In this document: positions 1-13,400 of the stretch, piece by piece | Layout of the letters: every line of letters starts with the position of its first letter | How positions within the stretch are numbered: position 1 is the first letter of the stretch | Translations under genes and position numbers: made by a program | Assembly (NCBI RefSeq): GCF_016906535.1 | Contig: NC_057371.1 | Span: 434,001 to 498,000 of the forward strand | Length of the DNA: 64,000 bases | From: Rhizoctonia solani | Taxonomy: Eukaryota; Basidiomycota; Agaricomycetes; Cantharellales; Ceratobasidiaceae | Direction: 5' to 3' | The notes under the pieces: generated by a model | Database searches by the model: none | The model's input: the letters and a program-made list of their open reading frames with translations, nothing else | What the model was told of the DNA's origin: nothing

Positions 1-552
1 ATACATTTCATCTTATATTACAATTTACCATCCGCACGGTGAGCTTAAATTCAAAAGCGCTTCAAACTGAATCAAACTTGATATATTAGATGAATCCGGG
101 ACACGCGTTAACTATTGAATATGTTCACCATCATCCAAATACCGCGTGCAGCCTATTTTCCGACCATACACATGGTAAACGCATGTACCAATAGATAATA
201 CCAATAATTTGAATCGCCAGTTGTGAAGCCACCGGGCGTACTCGAAATCGGATGGCATGAATAACCTCGCATGCCAATTGCCGCAACGACGAGCTTATCA
301 GTGACTGAGCTAACTAAGAGTGAATATCCTATGGAATGAGTGGATTCTTTCTCGTTGGCTCCTGTGGGAACAATTATCGATTGACGCCTGTGATCATCAC
401 GCCGCTGTACATGTACATGATGCCAGTTTTTGAATGTGGTCTTGAGGGATTTTCGGCACGACTAAGTCTATTCATGAGCACGGCGCTCATACCACATGTG
501 CCCTAGGTGAGGCCAGACTGTGGAGCTAAATACACCAGCGTCAATGCTCAAG
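1..552. other. Intergenic, no gene seen
   Basis: No open frame of useful length and no recognisable motif on either strand. The right end runs into the TATA box of the next gene. Confidence 0.6.
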
Positions 553-558
553 TATAAA
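553..558 (+). promoter_or_regulatory. TATA box of membrane protein copy 1
   Basis: TATAAA lies 68 bases before the ATG at 621. The same arrangement is seen before other genes in the window. Assigned by position and sequence only. Confidence 0.5.
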
Positions 559-620
559 ATCGTTGGCATTGTTCAACTTCTAGTTGCACCAACCCGTCTG
601 TATTCTATATACAACTCACT

Positions 621-1702
621 ATGTCAGATTTGGAAGGCGCAATCCCCCCGACCCAACGCAACGGAGATGATGGGCCAGGCAAAGAGAGTAAAATACTGGT
701 AGCACTAGTGGAAACTCTGTGGAATGCAGTCTCCCTGCTTACGCTTGGGTTTCCAAAAAAGTACCAAGAGCGCTTGCGCTTGTTCGAAAACATTTACCCT
801 ATGACAGAAGATTACGAACCCTGGTCTAAGCCGGCGACCCACTCTGATAGGGGATCCGAACACAGTTCTCTCAAATCCATGCGACAAAAGCAGCAGGTGG
901 GTTGAGCAGCTGTAGTTGCAGTTGCAGAATAGCTGATCTGCAAATCATTTGATAATGCAACTACCAAATACTTAGGAAGAGTGGGACAGACTCAACATTA
1001 CGGCAAGTATTCAATTATTTGAGAAAATGTGCACAAATGGGCTGGCGGCTGATTCGCAAGTTTTAGATGTCGGTTATTACTGCTACAAGCGCTGCAGCTC
1101 TTTCAATCCAATCAATAAGCAACACATTCCGCATTTACTGGCTGGTGACAGCCTTCTATAGTATAGCATTTGGTTTATCGCTGGAAGGCCTCATTTTGAT
1201 AACATATATGACTATCTCTGCCGGAGGTTCCTCCGACGAAGCTATTGCCCGACTTGCCCAGGGCACCCTTATTCCCGGGCCCAAAGTAGTCAAGCCTGCG
1301 GCATTTTTAATGTCGCTGCCAGCAGTAATGGCGACTTACTCATCGTTGTTTTTGTTGATAGGACTGATAACCATGGTGCTGGTTCGCCCAGGTGAAAGTG
1401 TCGACACACAAGCTACATCGTACGCTCTAGTGACGATGATCCCAGTTGGGTTGGGGGGTTTATTCCTCGTCATCGCGATTACACTTTGCGAAATTGGCAG
1501 TCAGATTGAGACAAGCGGGAGAAGAAATGCAGAAGCTTCAATGAATGAGTCTTGTCGAGTCCATGAGCACACCCAACCCGCCCTTCTTTGTCCCAAATGT
1601 CCTCCCGGTGCTCAGCGCCCATGCCTGGATAAAGCAATTGTCCAAGCTCTTAATAGAATACTAGTGAGTCTGGAGCCCTTCAGTCCTCTGCCAGGTGTCT
1701 AA
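621..1702 (+). CDS. Four-helix membrane protein of unknown function, copy 1
   Basis: Function unknown. Three exons fit: 621-896, 976-1002 and 1067-1702. The short middle exon encodes EEWDRLNIT, and the last exon opens with MSVITATSA. The second intron starts with GC (AG then GCAAGT at 1003), so it would be a GC-AG intron. One hydrophobic stretch lies in exon 1 (VETLWNAVSLLTLGF) and three in exon 3, giving a predicted four-pass protein of about 312 residues. The paralogue at 21607 has the same order and the same phase-0 junction before MSVITATSA, which supports this splicing. The C-terminus after residue about 255 differs from copy 2 and contains CPKCPPG. No catalytic motif is visible. The gene is certain as a family member; its role is not. 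Confidence 0.7.
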
Positions 1703-3285
1703 CAAATTTAAACTTAGTCCAACCCCCCTGTTCAGGATCATACAGGCTAAAACATGCATGTCCCGCTCGGCCTGATGGATTGGATCTCATTTACTTTTCT
1801 AAATTACTCGAACACTCATGCATATTTGCTGCATGCCTTTGCTATATTATTCATGTATGGAATGGATAGAAATTCTACCATTCGGTTGTTGTAATGTATA
1901 CATGTATATTTATTAGAAAACTTCAATTCCATGCTAGTCTTGGTAAGATTACGTGGCAATGAATTGAGTATATGCGGTTTGCAGCTCGCCGCAGTGGTTG
2001 TATATCGCTATTATCCGAAAGTGTACACTCTGATTTCGGAGACAGTGGCTCTCTTCCAATGATTTAGGAGTCTTTAATAGAGTCCATTGTCAGTGAGTGG
2101 TTGATAGCCGACCAAGTCGATTGACCGAGAGCTCTGGGATGTACAAATACGTGAACAATCATCAATTGAACGTAGTAAATACATGGTGTTCCTCTATCCG
2201 TAAGATGCCGAGAAGAGAAGAGGAAAACATGACATAATTAGTCGTTTTAATTTTGTAAGAGAATCTCTAAGAGCTTATCAACGTGAACAACTCTATGGAT
2301 TCTAATAGTCCCTCCTAATGACAGATAGCACAATTCAGGGGTTTATCGGCCACGGAAGGGTTCATGCGCGGCAAGTGTCTGCATAAGATCACTCAAATGC
2401 TGATTGAAACCGACCAAGACTAGCCTAGAGTTTAATAAGCGACCACACACACGCGAGCAGCCAGGGCTTTAGGATGGCCAATATGCTTCCAGGTGGCCAA
2501 TGGCTCGCCCCACCGATTTTGTCAACAATTCAAATACCACTACCCAAAAGTTAAGCGAAACACAACGAAGCTTCTATTAGGTTGAGTTCGGATGAATTAT
2601 GCTTATCAAACTATCAATGTTGACCACATTCTTAGTCAGAAGGGTACCACATGTGCCTATCGCGATGATGACCTATTTTTCTTTACCGAAGATAGCCATG
2701 TATCCCGTGCAATTGGCTTTTGGTATTCACTATAGTTCTGCTGAACACCAATATCCACGACCGCACATTGGCCATACCAATAGTTTTATTTCGAGTTTGA
2801 CTAGATTCCGAACCTTGATGGCGATCCATGATTGCAATTTGTGCTCCGACAGGCACGTGATTTCGGATCGACGTTGAAGGACGATCCCACCACATGCCAC
2901 GTCGAATACGGCCATATTAGTTTGTTCATCTTTTCGCTTAGGTGTGGTCGGATGATACTACATCTATGGTACACCTTGCAAAATTCCGGGATGGCCAGAC
3001 CCGCCAGAAGCGAGCCGACCACACGAAAAGCTCTCGCGATGCCCGGCTTAATGTCGCTTGTGTCCGGAAGGGGAATCCGGCCAACATCTCGTGATCTCTC
3101 ATTATTCTCCCAAGAAACTTGCTTGCTTCGCTTTGTTGTTGGTGGATGTATAGCAATACATTCAACTATCACCGCTGCTTGAACCGGTGTCGCTTGGCGT
3201 GTGTGCGCGTTCGGTTCTCAAGATATCATCAAATCGAGTGAGAATTTCGCAAGCTTAATCCATAGACGGCCTTGACGTCCGGCGT
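1703..3285. other. Intergenic, only short overlapping ORFs
   Basis: Short open frames occur on both strands around 2600-3180 and overlap each other. None has a recognisable domain or a convincing exon structure. I see nothing I can call a gene. Confidence 0.5.
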
Positions 3286-3292
3286 TATAAAA
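3286..3292 (+). promoter_or_regulatory. TATA box of GH55 gene 1
   Basis: TATAAAA, 73 bases before the chosen ATG at 3359. It makes the upstream in-frame ATG at 3272 impossible as the start, because that ATG precedes the TATA box. Confidence 0.6.
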
Positions 3293-3358
3293 CATGGTGT
3301 GTCGACCGACTTTTGCTATCAGTGCCATCCTCGTTTCCCCTTGTGTCTGGTCATCGAC

Positions 3359-6300
3359 ATGGTTTCATTTGGGCGCAGTATCGCTTCTGTAGCTGCTTTT
3401 GCAGCAGCTTACTTGGTTTCATCTGTGCAGTCACTCGGTACAACATGCACTGCACCTCTTGGTCTTGGAACCGCAGCGGCTAGCGATCCGTACTGGATGC
3501 AAACTATTACTCGTCGCGGTGGTTCGCCATACAACCCCAGCCCCTCGACTTACAAGGTAGGTCAGAATTGATAGAGATTTTATAAGGATTCCTAACCTTG
3601 TGTACAGGTCTTCCGCAACGTCAAAGACTATGGTGCAAAGGGTGATGGTGTTACCGACGATACTGCGGCCATCCAGCGTGCGATTTCGGATGGCAACCGA
3701 TGTGGTCAAGGCTGCAAGTCCAGCACGGTCTCGCCTGGATTGGTCTACTTCCCGTCGGGCACGGTACGTGGGATAGTCAGACATCGAAAATATATTTATT
3801 AACGTATTTGTAACAGTACCTCGTCTCGAGCCCAATCATTCCATACTACTATACCTCCATGGTCGGAGACGCCAAGAACCCACCTACATTACTTGCGGCT
3901 GCTAGCTTCAATGGTATCGCCGTAATCGGTAGGTGTTGGCGTATTAAAACGAGATATACATCACTGACAAGATCAAAGATGCCGACCCTTACATTCCTGG
4001 TGGTGGTGGGGCCCAATGGTGGGTTAACCAAAACAACTTTTTCCGCTCGACCCGCAACTTCATCATCGACCTGCGCCGAGTTCCTGCTGCCAACTCTGCA
4101 ACTGGTCTTCACTGGCAAGGTACTTTACCCACCATTTAAAATATTTAGTTACTCATCAGGATTTATTCAGTTTCTCAGGCTACTTCTTTGGTTAACATCC
4201 GCGTCGAAATGTCTCAAGCTGCTGGCAATAATCACCAGGTTAGACTAAAGCACACGACTATCGTATTTCACATTTGCTGACCTTTACTATGTAGGGCATC
4301 TTCATGGAGAACGGCTCTGGAGGATTCATGTCTGATTTGTATTTCAATGGGTAAGTCATTTATGGCTATAATTGCACATATATTAACCTTCCTCTTAGTG
4401 GTCGTTATGGTGTCTGGATGGGCAACCAGCAATTCACAGTCCGTAATATCACGGTATGTCCAAAATTGGTTCACACTGTTAAACGATTCTAAATTCCCGG
4501 ATTTACAGGTCGCGAACGCTCAGTCTGGTATCTTCCAGCCCTGGAACTGGGGATGGACTTTCCAAGATGTTAAAATTATGTATGCGCTCTTGGCAAATTC
4601 CGATTGCAAAATCTGACTAAGCTCATTAGCAACTGCCAAGTTGGATTCGACCTTACTACTGGTGGTCTTACGCAAGATCAACAGGTTGGTTCCAAATACG
4701 TCAAAAATACAGGAAACTAACATCATGTCGACGCAGACTGTTGGCGCAGAAGTGATTGTTGACGCGGTCGTTACCAATACCCCTACGTTCATTCGCACCT
4801 CTGGTTCGGCTCCCTCCTCTCTTGCCGGCTCTCTTTTACTCGATAACATCAAGTTTACCGGTGTTACCAACGGTCTTGTTGACGGTAGCGGCAGGGTTGT
4901 CTTGGCTGGTGGAGACAAGACCATCAGGCAATGGGCTCAAGGAAACGTTTATACCGGAACAGGAACCACATTCAAGTACACTCAAGCCACGATCAATGCG
5001 CCAGCTAAGCCTAGTTCCTTGGTCGATTCCACCGGCAAGATCTTCTCCAGGTCAAGGCCCCAATACATCAACTACGCACCGAGCCGTGAGTTTTCGCGCC
5101 TATGCGGTAGGCTGAACAAACCTAACAAGTTATTGGTTTAGAGTTTGTTTCTGTCAAGGCTGAAGGTGCCAAGGGTGACGGTGTAACTGACGACAGCGCC
5201 GCGATCCAGGCTGTCTTTGACAAATACTGGGGGTGCAAGATTATCTACTTCGATGCTGGGTCCTACTATGTCACTAAGACTATCAAAATCCCAACTGGCT
5301 CGATTGTCGTTGGTGAAATCTGGTCAACAGTCATCGGAGGTGGATCTGCGTTTGCTGACCAGACTAAACCTACCCCTGTGATTCAAGTCGGAAACCGTAG
5401 GTCTTCTTTTGATCATAGTCTAATCCGTCCCTGGCTAATTAAAATTGTTTAGCCGGAGATAAGGGAGTCGTTGAAATTAGCGATATGGTGTTTTCTACTA
5501 GAGCTGGTAGCGCCGGCGCGATTGTCGTGCAATGGAATGTCGCCGACGCGGCCGGCCAGAAAGGCACCGTTGGCATGTGGGACGTCCACATCCGCCTCGG
5601 AGGATTCAAGGGCACCAACCTCGATGTGTCTACTTGCCTGGCAGGAAGCTCGCACTCGACCACGGGATGCGCCGCTGCATTCCTGGGATTGCATATTACC
5701 AGCACGGCCACGGCCTATATGGAGAACGCTTGGATTTGGACCGCCGATCACGACCTGTGAGTTGTTCTCGTCCGCTTCGTACTATCCACGGAGTTAATCG
5801 CCCCATATAGTGAGGACCCGAGTGAGCGCCAAATCGATGTCTACACTGGACGCGGTATTCTCAGTCAATCCACGAATGGACCTGTCTGGCTCATTGGTAC
5901 TGGTTCTGAGCACCATGCTCTCTATCAGTACAACATTGTCAACTCGAAGAACGTGTATGCTGGGCTGATTCAGACTGAAACAGTGAGTGACAAGCACGGA
6001 TCAGATTCGGGGCAAAGCAAATAACTCTTGATCAGCCTTACTGGCAACCCAACCCCGCGCCACCGGCACCGTTCACCATCAACTCGTCTTACTATGATCC
6101 ATCTTTCACGAATGGTAGTGCTGCTTGGGCCTTGAGAGTGCAGGCTTCGTCGAACATTTATGTCTATGGCGCTGGCTTGTATAGCTTCTTCCAGGTCAGT
6201 AGCCCTAGTTGAGACCCACTTAAATGAGATTGGCTCATCTAGTTTGGGTATAGAATTACGTACAGACTTGCTTGGACTCTTATACCTGTCAAAATTCTAT

Positions 6301-6524
6301 TGTGACGATTAGCTCGGATTCAACGGGTATGTCCGAATCATTTTGTTTGATCTCAGGATGAAGCTTATTTTAATTTTGCAGATGTTTACGTTTACTCTCT
6401 GTCCACTGTGGGCACAACAAACATGCTCAACGTTGGGTCCACTGCTATCGCCAAGCAGGCCAACAACCGCAACGGATTCCAATCGACCATGACTCTTTGG
6501 TCTTCGGCGACCGGGACTCACTAG
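3359..6524 (+). CDS. Secreted GH55-type exo-beta-1,3-glucanase, copy 1
   Basis: Likely cleaves beta-1,3-glucan from chain ends outside the cell. Sixteen exons can be placed: 3359-3556, 3608-3763, 3817-3928, 3979-4119, 4171-4238, 4295-4350, 4399-4453, 4509-4579, 4630-4684, 4737-5085, 5142-5396, 5453-5756, 5811-5982, 6036-6193, 6254-6326, 6382-6524. The product is about 770 residues, the usual GH55 size. It opens with a signal peptide (MVSFGRSIASVAAFAAAY). Two beta-helix pectate-lyase-3 modules follow, each marked by the family signature: DYGAKGDGVTDDTAAIQ in exon 2 and EGAKGDGVTDDSAAIQ in exon 11. The start was chosen by the TATA box and signal peptide. All exons join in frame, so this copy looks intact. 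A diverged paralogue lies directly downstream. Confidence 0.88.
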
Positions 6525-7013
6525 GTTTGAACTTGAATCCTGAAGATCGTGCCTCTCGGCGTTTTGGGTACGATGGCAATGAAATGAAGATCGTTTTAGA
6601 TAATATCTTGTAGAAATCATTCACGGTGGATTGGACTTGTGGGGTACAGTAAAATGTTGTATGTATTATTGCACACTGTATCGCGTAATTGCATATTCCA
6701 CTTTTTTTTCCCTTTCATTTCATCAAGTGATGCCGCTGAATGCTTCCCGTTATGGTTATTCGGAGTCGGTATGCCAAGATTGACAAGCGCCGTTCCCTTG
6801 ATAGAAGATCGACTACCACCATGGAATAACATGCTCGGACCATTCGGGTCGGTCTAACAAATTGAGGCTGTAGCCCTCCAGGTGTCAGAAGCACACCCAC
6901 TGATTGACACGCCATGCAAATATGTGGGCCGTATGTACCCTTACTGATCCTTTAAAACCGTTGGTAAAAGCGCGATTAGATTCGACCGTTCGTCTCTTCC
7001 CCCTCTTCCTGCC
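6525..7013. other. Spacer between the two GH55 genes
   Basis: No gene seen. TTTAAAA at 6951-6957 is a possible weak TATA element 63 bases before the ATG of the second GH55 gene. Confidence 0.5.
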
Positions 7014-10000
7014 ATGGTATTTCTCCCTAAGCGGACTCTGTCCGCGTTCGTTCTTTTCGGTGTTACGAGCCTTCTGAACTCGAGTCCTGCACTCGCTCAG
7101 ACCAATGTCGTAGGCGTGGACGCATCCCTCGGTGTTGGTGTTGGTGTTGGCGATGGCGATGTCGTTAGCATTGACGTTGACCTTGAGATCAGCCTCGGGG
7201 GAGGACGTGGGGGATGTAACTTGCGTGGAAATGCCAAGCCAAAGGATCCTTACTGGGTCGAAGCTATCAAACACCGGGGATCTGCGCCATACAGTGATGA
7301 CCCAGCGGGCTACAAGGTAACTAATAAAACTGGGACTTGTCTACTTGGAGCTAATTTTTTTTTTCAGGTGTACCGCAACGTCAAAGACTATGGAGCCAAG
7401 GGTGATGGGAAGACAGGTGAGCACGTTTTTACCAAACTTCCAAGAAACCATGGATTGATCGGGTATGTTTCTTAATTGTATAGATGACACCGAGGCTATC
7501 CAGCGCGCTATTGCCGAAGGAGGACGCTGTGGTCAAGGGTGCGAGGCTACCACCAGGACTCCAGCATTGGTTTACTTCCCTTCGGGCAAGGTACGTCTAG
7601 CTTGCTTCGTTGTGTATACTGGGGTATTTACTTTGAGTGAATCCAGTACCTCGTTTCCAAACCGATAGCAGCGTATTACTACACGTCTATCGTTGGAAAT
7701 CCCAAGGATCTCCCTGTGTTGATCGCGTCAGATAATTTCAACAACGGCTCAGAAGGCTCCGTGCTTGGTGAGTCCTTTGGTCGCTGAATTCGTCGCGACC
7801 TTTCTAACCTCAAGTGCTTCCAGATGCGAACCCATATACCCCCGAGGGCAACAACTGGTATATCAACCAGAACAACTTTTTCCGCTCGATTCGCAACTTT
7901 GTGATCGACACTCGCCAAGCTCCTCGTAACACAACCGTTAGAGGTGTTCATTGGCAGCGTGAGCATTTCTTGCTTCATATAGGGTCACTCGAGATACTGA
8001 CATCATGATTTTTCAGTTTCGCAGGCAACCGCGTTGACAAATCTTCGGATTGAAATGTCCAAAGATGCCGATACTAAGCAACAGGTGGGTTACATTTGGA
8101 TCATGTATTGGATTGATTCACATTTTGTGGGCCACAGGGTGTATACATTGAAAACGGATCTGGAGGATTCATGGCCGATTTGCACCTTATCGGGTAAGTA
8201 GTACTGGATTGATCACTGTCGGATACTAACGATGACGCCGTTTCGATTATAGCGGTCAATATGGTTTGGCTGTAGGAAATCAACAATTTACTGTCCGCAA
8301 TGTTACGGTAAGTCGCCCTCGTCCTCCCCAAATCCTCGCCATAAAACTGAACCATTCCTAGATCGAGGACGCACACACCGCCGTAACGCAATACTGGAAC
8401 TGGGCATGGACATATCAAAATCTCAAGATCAAGTGAGTTCCAGCTGAAACACGGCCGTAGTTTGGCGCTCATTAAACTTTTTTTTTTTTTTTTTTTGCAG
8501 AAATTGTCAAGTGGGCTTCGAAGTTCCAGCCGTAAGTGTGCCAGCCCTCGGCATCCATGCACCTCCTGATTCACCCGTCTTCCAAAGAACGTCGGCTCCG
8601 AGATGATTCTCGATACCACCTTTGAAAATACGCCAATTGCTATCAAGGCAGGCGGCGTTACTGGCACTTCGAATACTACATTCCTCCTCGACAACGTTGT
8701 CTTCAAGAACGTAGGATCCGGCTTCGTTGACGGAAACGGGACCGTCTTGCTCGCCGGTGGAGACAAGACAGTGCAACAGTGGACCAAAGGAAACTTTTAC
8801 AAAGGTTCCAACACTGCCTTTGAATACAGCACGGGAGCTGTGAACGGTGTCCGTAAATCGCCCAAGCTCTTAGATTCGTCCGGAAAGATTTTCTCCAAGA
8901 GACGCCCAGAGTATAGGACTATTCGGCTGACCGTAAGTAAACTTCAATTAGTCAGTACTATCTGCTAATGTTATTTGTAGAATTTGTCTCTGTTAAGCAA
9001 TACGGCGCCAAGGGTGATGGCGTGACCGATGATACTCGCATCATCCAGGCCGTCATCAACAAATTCTCAGGCTGCAAGATCATCTACTTTGACGCGGGTA
9101 CCTATTATGTCACTGATACGATCAAGATTCCCCAAGGAACGATATTGTCGGCGAGGTTTGGTCTGTCATTATAGGAGGCGGCAAGAAGTTCGCCGACCAG
9201 AACAATCCCCGAGTGGTCATTGACGTTGGTAAAGGTAAGGCATCGAGCATAACCTCCCACCCATATAATCTTCTAATCTTGCTTGACAGTCGGCGACAAT
9301 AAGCCCGTACAGATTAGCAACATGGTTCTCTCTGCTCGTTCTGGAAGTGCTGGCGCGATCGTCATCAGGTGGAACATTGGCGAACCGAGCCGTCAGGAAG
9401 ACATGTCCGGAATGTGGGAAGTCCATATTCGCCTGGGTGGATTCACCGGATCCGGGGTCCAAGTCAGCAACTGCCTTGCGAGCAACGCGCAACAACCCAC
9501 CGATGAGTGCACCGTCGCTTTCTTGGCCATGCACCTCACCGAGAAGGCTGCTCTGTACTACGAAGGAGGCTGGGTCTGGACTGCCGATCACGATCTGTGA
9601 GTAAATGTGAATGCGATATTGCCGAACATGCGATTGACACACCTTTCAGTGACGATCCTACCCAGCGCCAGATTGACGTTTATACCGGTCGTGGTATCTT
9701 GATCGAATCATGTGGACCTGTCTGGTTGACTGGCTCAGGCTCTGAGCACCATGTAAGGCTCTTATTCAATTTCGACCAATCGAAACTAATAAAGCTTTAT
9801 CTAGGTCATTTACCAATACAACCTCGTTGGCGCTGAGAACGTATACCTCGGACTTATTCAGACTGAAACAGTAAGTTATTCACCCCCAAAGACGAGCATA
9901 CATATTGACTACTCCTGCTACTCCTTAGCCCTACTGGCAGCCACAGCCCGCTCCTCCCGCTCCTTTCGCTCTCTCCAAGGCCTACAAGGACCCTGAGCTG

Positions 10001-10406
10001 ACTGCCGGGCCCGCCGCCTGGTCGGTTGTTATCTCCAAGTCATCCAAGATCTACATCTACGGCGCTGGCTTGTACAATTTCTTCCAGGTACGTGCCCAAA
10101 TAGCCAGTGGAACCTGAAAAATCAAACTCATCAAATCGTTCACAGCACTATAGCCAGGCCTGTCTCGCCGACTACACTTGCCAGAGTCAGATCATCAACG
10201 TTGACAAGAGCTCCAAAGGTAAGCACTAGGCTTTTACATGCATTCCGATACAAGGCTAATAGAAAAAAATTATAGATGTTGCTATCTTCTCCTTGTCTAC
10301 GGTTGGTCTTACCAGCATGCTCAGCGTGGATTCGAATCCTATTATCAGCCAAAATGATAACCGAAACGGATTCCAATCCAATGTTGCTGGTTGGATCTCG
10401 GCATAA
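7014..10406 (+). CDS. Secreted GH55-type exo-beta-1,3-glucanase, copy 2
   Basis: Paralogue of the upstream gene with a closely matching exon layout (exon 1 is 7014-7316). A signal peptide (MVFLPKRTLSAFVLFGV) is followed by a Gly/Val/Asp-rich stretch absent from copy 1. The two beta-helix modules follow, with DYGAKGDGKT and YGAKGDGVTDD signatures. The intron at 8532-8587 replaces a stretch coding about nine residues in copy 1. The intron ending near 8503 contains a very long T tract before its AG. One frame break lies at 9141-9152: reading frame is lost after KIPQGT and resumes one base later as GEVWSV. A missing T in the TT at 9145-9146 would explain it. Otherwise the frame runs to TAA at 10404. 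It is either an active enzyme with a sequencing error or a recent pseudogene; I favour the former. Confidence 0.82.
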
Positions 10407-13400
10407 TTCCTTAGATTCTTGATACCAAACTTGGTTGGTCGAATGTTATCTTATTTTATTCCAGTTGGCATACCTTTCCACTCTTTTGTTTCCTTGTCAT
10501 TCGTTGTGTCTGTTGCTTGTTAGGATATCCCCTAGGATGCGAATATACTATATATATAACGTTCCGTGTGATAGTGCCCATGTGGCGTCTGCACCTCGCT
10601 ACAGCATTCATGCACATGCACAGAAATACAGAGTGTTTAATTCATGCTAACTCTTATATTGAACACGGACTTTCCCAGGTTCGAAACGCATAGAGACTCG
10701 GTACACAACTTGGCTGACCATCCAACTAAGTTTCATGCCTTATTTGACTCTGCTTTCGCGTGCACTTTCTCGAATCGTGCCCTAACGTGGTCTCCAGCAC
10801 GAATGGGTTCATGACGAGCAGGCCGACTCGCAGAGACGCATGACGGAAGTGCCTGACGCATATGATCATATAATTACAGGACGGATTTAAGCCCCGAAAG
10901 ATTCACTCACCTCGAGCATTACATCGTGATCCAGACCAAAGAACAATGGTATAGAATATCGTCGGACTTCGAAGTTATTAATAACACGATGGACTACAGA
11001 TTTGAATATATCATCTGAAGATGTATGCGTTGAGTGGAACCGTATAACGCAGAAAAATAAGCATAATTACTCGTCCATCTTGAAAGTTGATCTGCAACGC
11101 TGCAGCATGGGTGGTCGACAATCATCCACCATAGGAGACCAGGCCTACTTACTTAATAACAAGGGTGCCGGAAACTGGCGCAACGTCTATCCATTGACCT
11201 GATGGGTTCAATGCTTGGAGTCCACGATTTTCGTCTTGCCATAGGATAGTAAAGAGCTATAAAATGTGAATATACTAGTTAGTATTTGAACCAAACGGCT
11301 TACCTGAAAGCTGAGGGTAAATTAGTGCTCGATTTACTTCTTTTGACTCAAAGAAGACATACTCCGTGTGCTCTCCGAGCCCTGGCGCCTCATTGTCAAT
11401 TGCCTGTGCTTGAGGTGGATAGTACGTCAGACGCATTGTTGCCGGAGTGGTCTGAACCTATAATCGAGTATTTTCAATGAACAAATGATTTCTTTGTGAG
11501 GATCCATTCTTAACCTTGTCGGCAAAGTAATCCTCGGGTAGATTTAGTGCCAAGGCGAATGCCGACAAAAGCTTCATACCAAGCCCAACAACCTCCTGGC
11601 TTAGCTTAAGGTTCCTAAATGCCATAAAAAAGCATGCTAAAACTCACTAGTACTTAAGTACTGGCTCTTGAAATCCTGGTATCACATCCCGAGACGGCCA
11701 TACATTCGGTCCACTCAAGGAGCTGTTGGAAGCGACATTGACATCGGGCCCAAGCTCGAATGATTCATGTGAGTATTTCTTCTTAGTAATAGGATAATAA
11801 CCCCTATAGTATGTGTTTTTCCGAAATTCAAGCTAAGGTAGAGACATATCAGTACCAGCAAACACCTGCCTGCTTGGTTGGCCTGTGTGCACCTACTTTC
11901 ATTTTCTCCTCGATTGGCAAAGCATAAAATCGTCGAGCAGCATCTACAGCGGACATTATCAAATTATCGTCGATACCGTGGTTTTTAACTAAAGAAGATT
12001 AAATAGAGCCCAAAACCAATAAGATTAACAACAATACCATAAAAAAATCCAACATGTATGCAAGCTTCTTGAATCTCGCTCACAACGCGAGCTCTGCTGC
12101 TGGTATTACCAGATAGGCCCAATAGATCACTGGAACCCACGGTTCTTCGGGTCAGTAGCCCACCATTTATCAATAACTGCCTACTTTACATGACTGGAAT
12201 CGACTGGAATGAACCTATTTGTTGTGTTGCTAACGATATCAGATCAACTGTCGACATGGTCGAAGAAATGGATGATGGCACTGTTCAATAACGGAGCTAC
12301 GTAATACAATATGCACGTGGTTTAGTGTTGTTGGGTTGCCCATTCAGGATTTTTATGCAGACCTTTGGATTGTAGCCTCTCCTGTTTTCTGTTGCCTATA
12401 CCCGCGTGATCGTTCGATTTCTTCTGCGCCCTATATTTCAACATTCTTCTGCGCGGTACTTAAGCCATCAAATGCATTGTCTTCTTTAAACTAATAAAAG
12501 CCGCTTGGTTTATCGCCCTTTTCTTTTCCACGCTTGTAGTATGCTCTGGGTTGTTTTTATCATAACAACCAGAGGCTTTCATAGCTATCGGACTATATAA
12601 CAATCGAGTGCTAGAATATAAAGCCTGGCATGAAACTCATGTTGGAATTTCAATATCACACACACGCATAGAATTACACAACCGATTAATTACCCGTTCG
12701 CGAATAGTTATGTTACATATAAATGAGCAACTGCTTCTCTTTCCTTAGTTTTCTACCCGAGCGCAGTGCGAGTTAAGATACCTTCGTATACCTCCAAAAC
12801 TACTCACCATGAGAGTACGATACCGGTACTACAGCCAATACAATAGTTTTAATCTGGAAAATAGCCAACAGGTGCAACACAACAACAGTGAGTTGAACGC
12901 CGTGTTGGCTACATATATAAGCTCCTGCCTCGTACCGGTCCACACGCATACTCGTCGCGTGGTTAATATTTCGTGCGCATAAACAACAGCCATGGGTATG
13001 ATCAAATCTTTCTTTGTAAAAGAAGTACAATATAAAGATCATAAAGATCAAAGCTGCTTTCGGTGGATATATCAGCTCTACTTACTTGGGCCTTCCCGGG
13101 TCCTTTTTGGGTGTCGGCTCGCGTTAAGGTATTCAGATATTCAAAATTGCACCTGTATCCTAATGCAACCGACATTTTATGGGTCCTGTATGCGTGTTTT
13201 CGCTTGTAATGGCTGATTAAGGGAGGTCGGATATCAAATATACCTGAAAATGGTATTATGCCTATCAGTATGACTAACCCTGGTCTACACAAGGGTCATT
13301 TTCATTTTACAGTCCGGAAAAACGACGCCAATTTCCTGAGTCCTCAATTCAAGTCGACAGAATGATGATGGGATTTCTTGAAGTCTCCTGAAATCATTGT

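Noticed and set aside
2599..3182. Overlapping ORFs on both strands, up to 123 codons
   Set aside because: No domain, no consistent codon character and mutual overlap; probably chance frames.
3272..3358. Earlier in-frame ATG for GH55 gene 1
   Set aside because: It lies upstream of the TATA box, and the next ATG begins a clean signal peptide.
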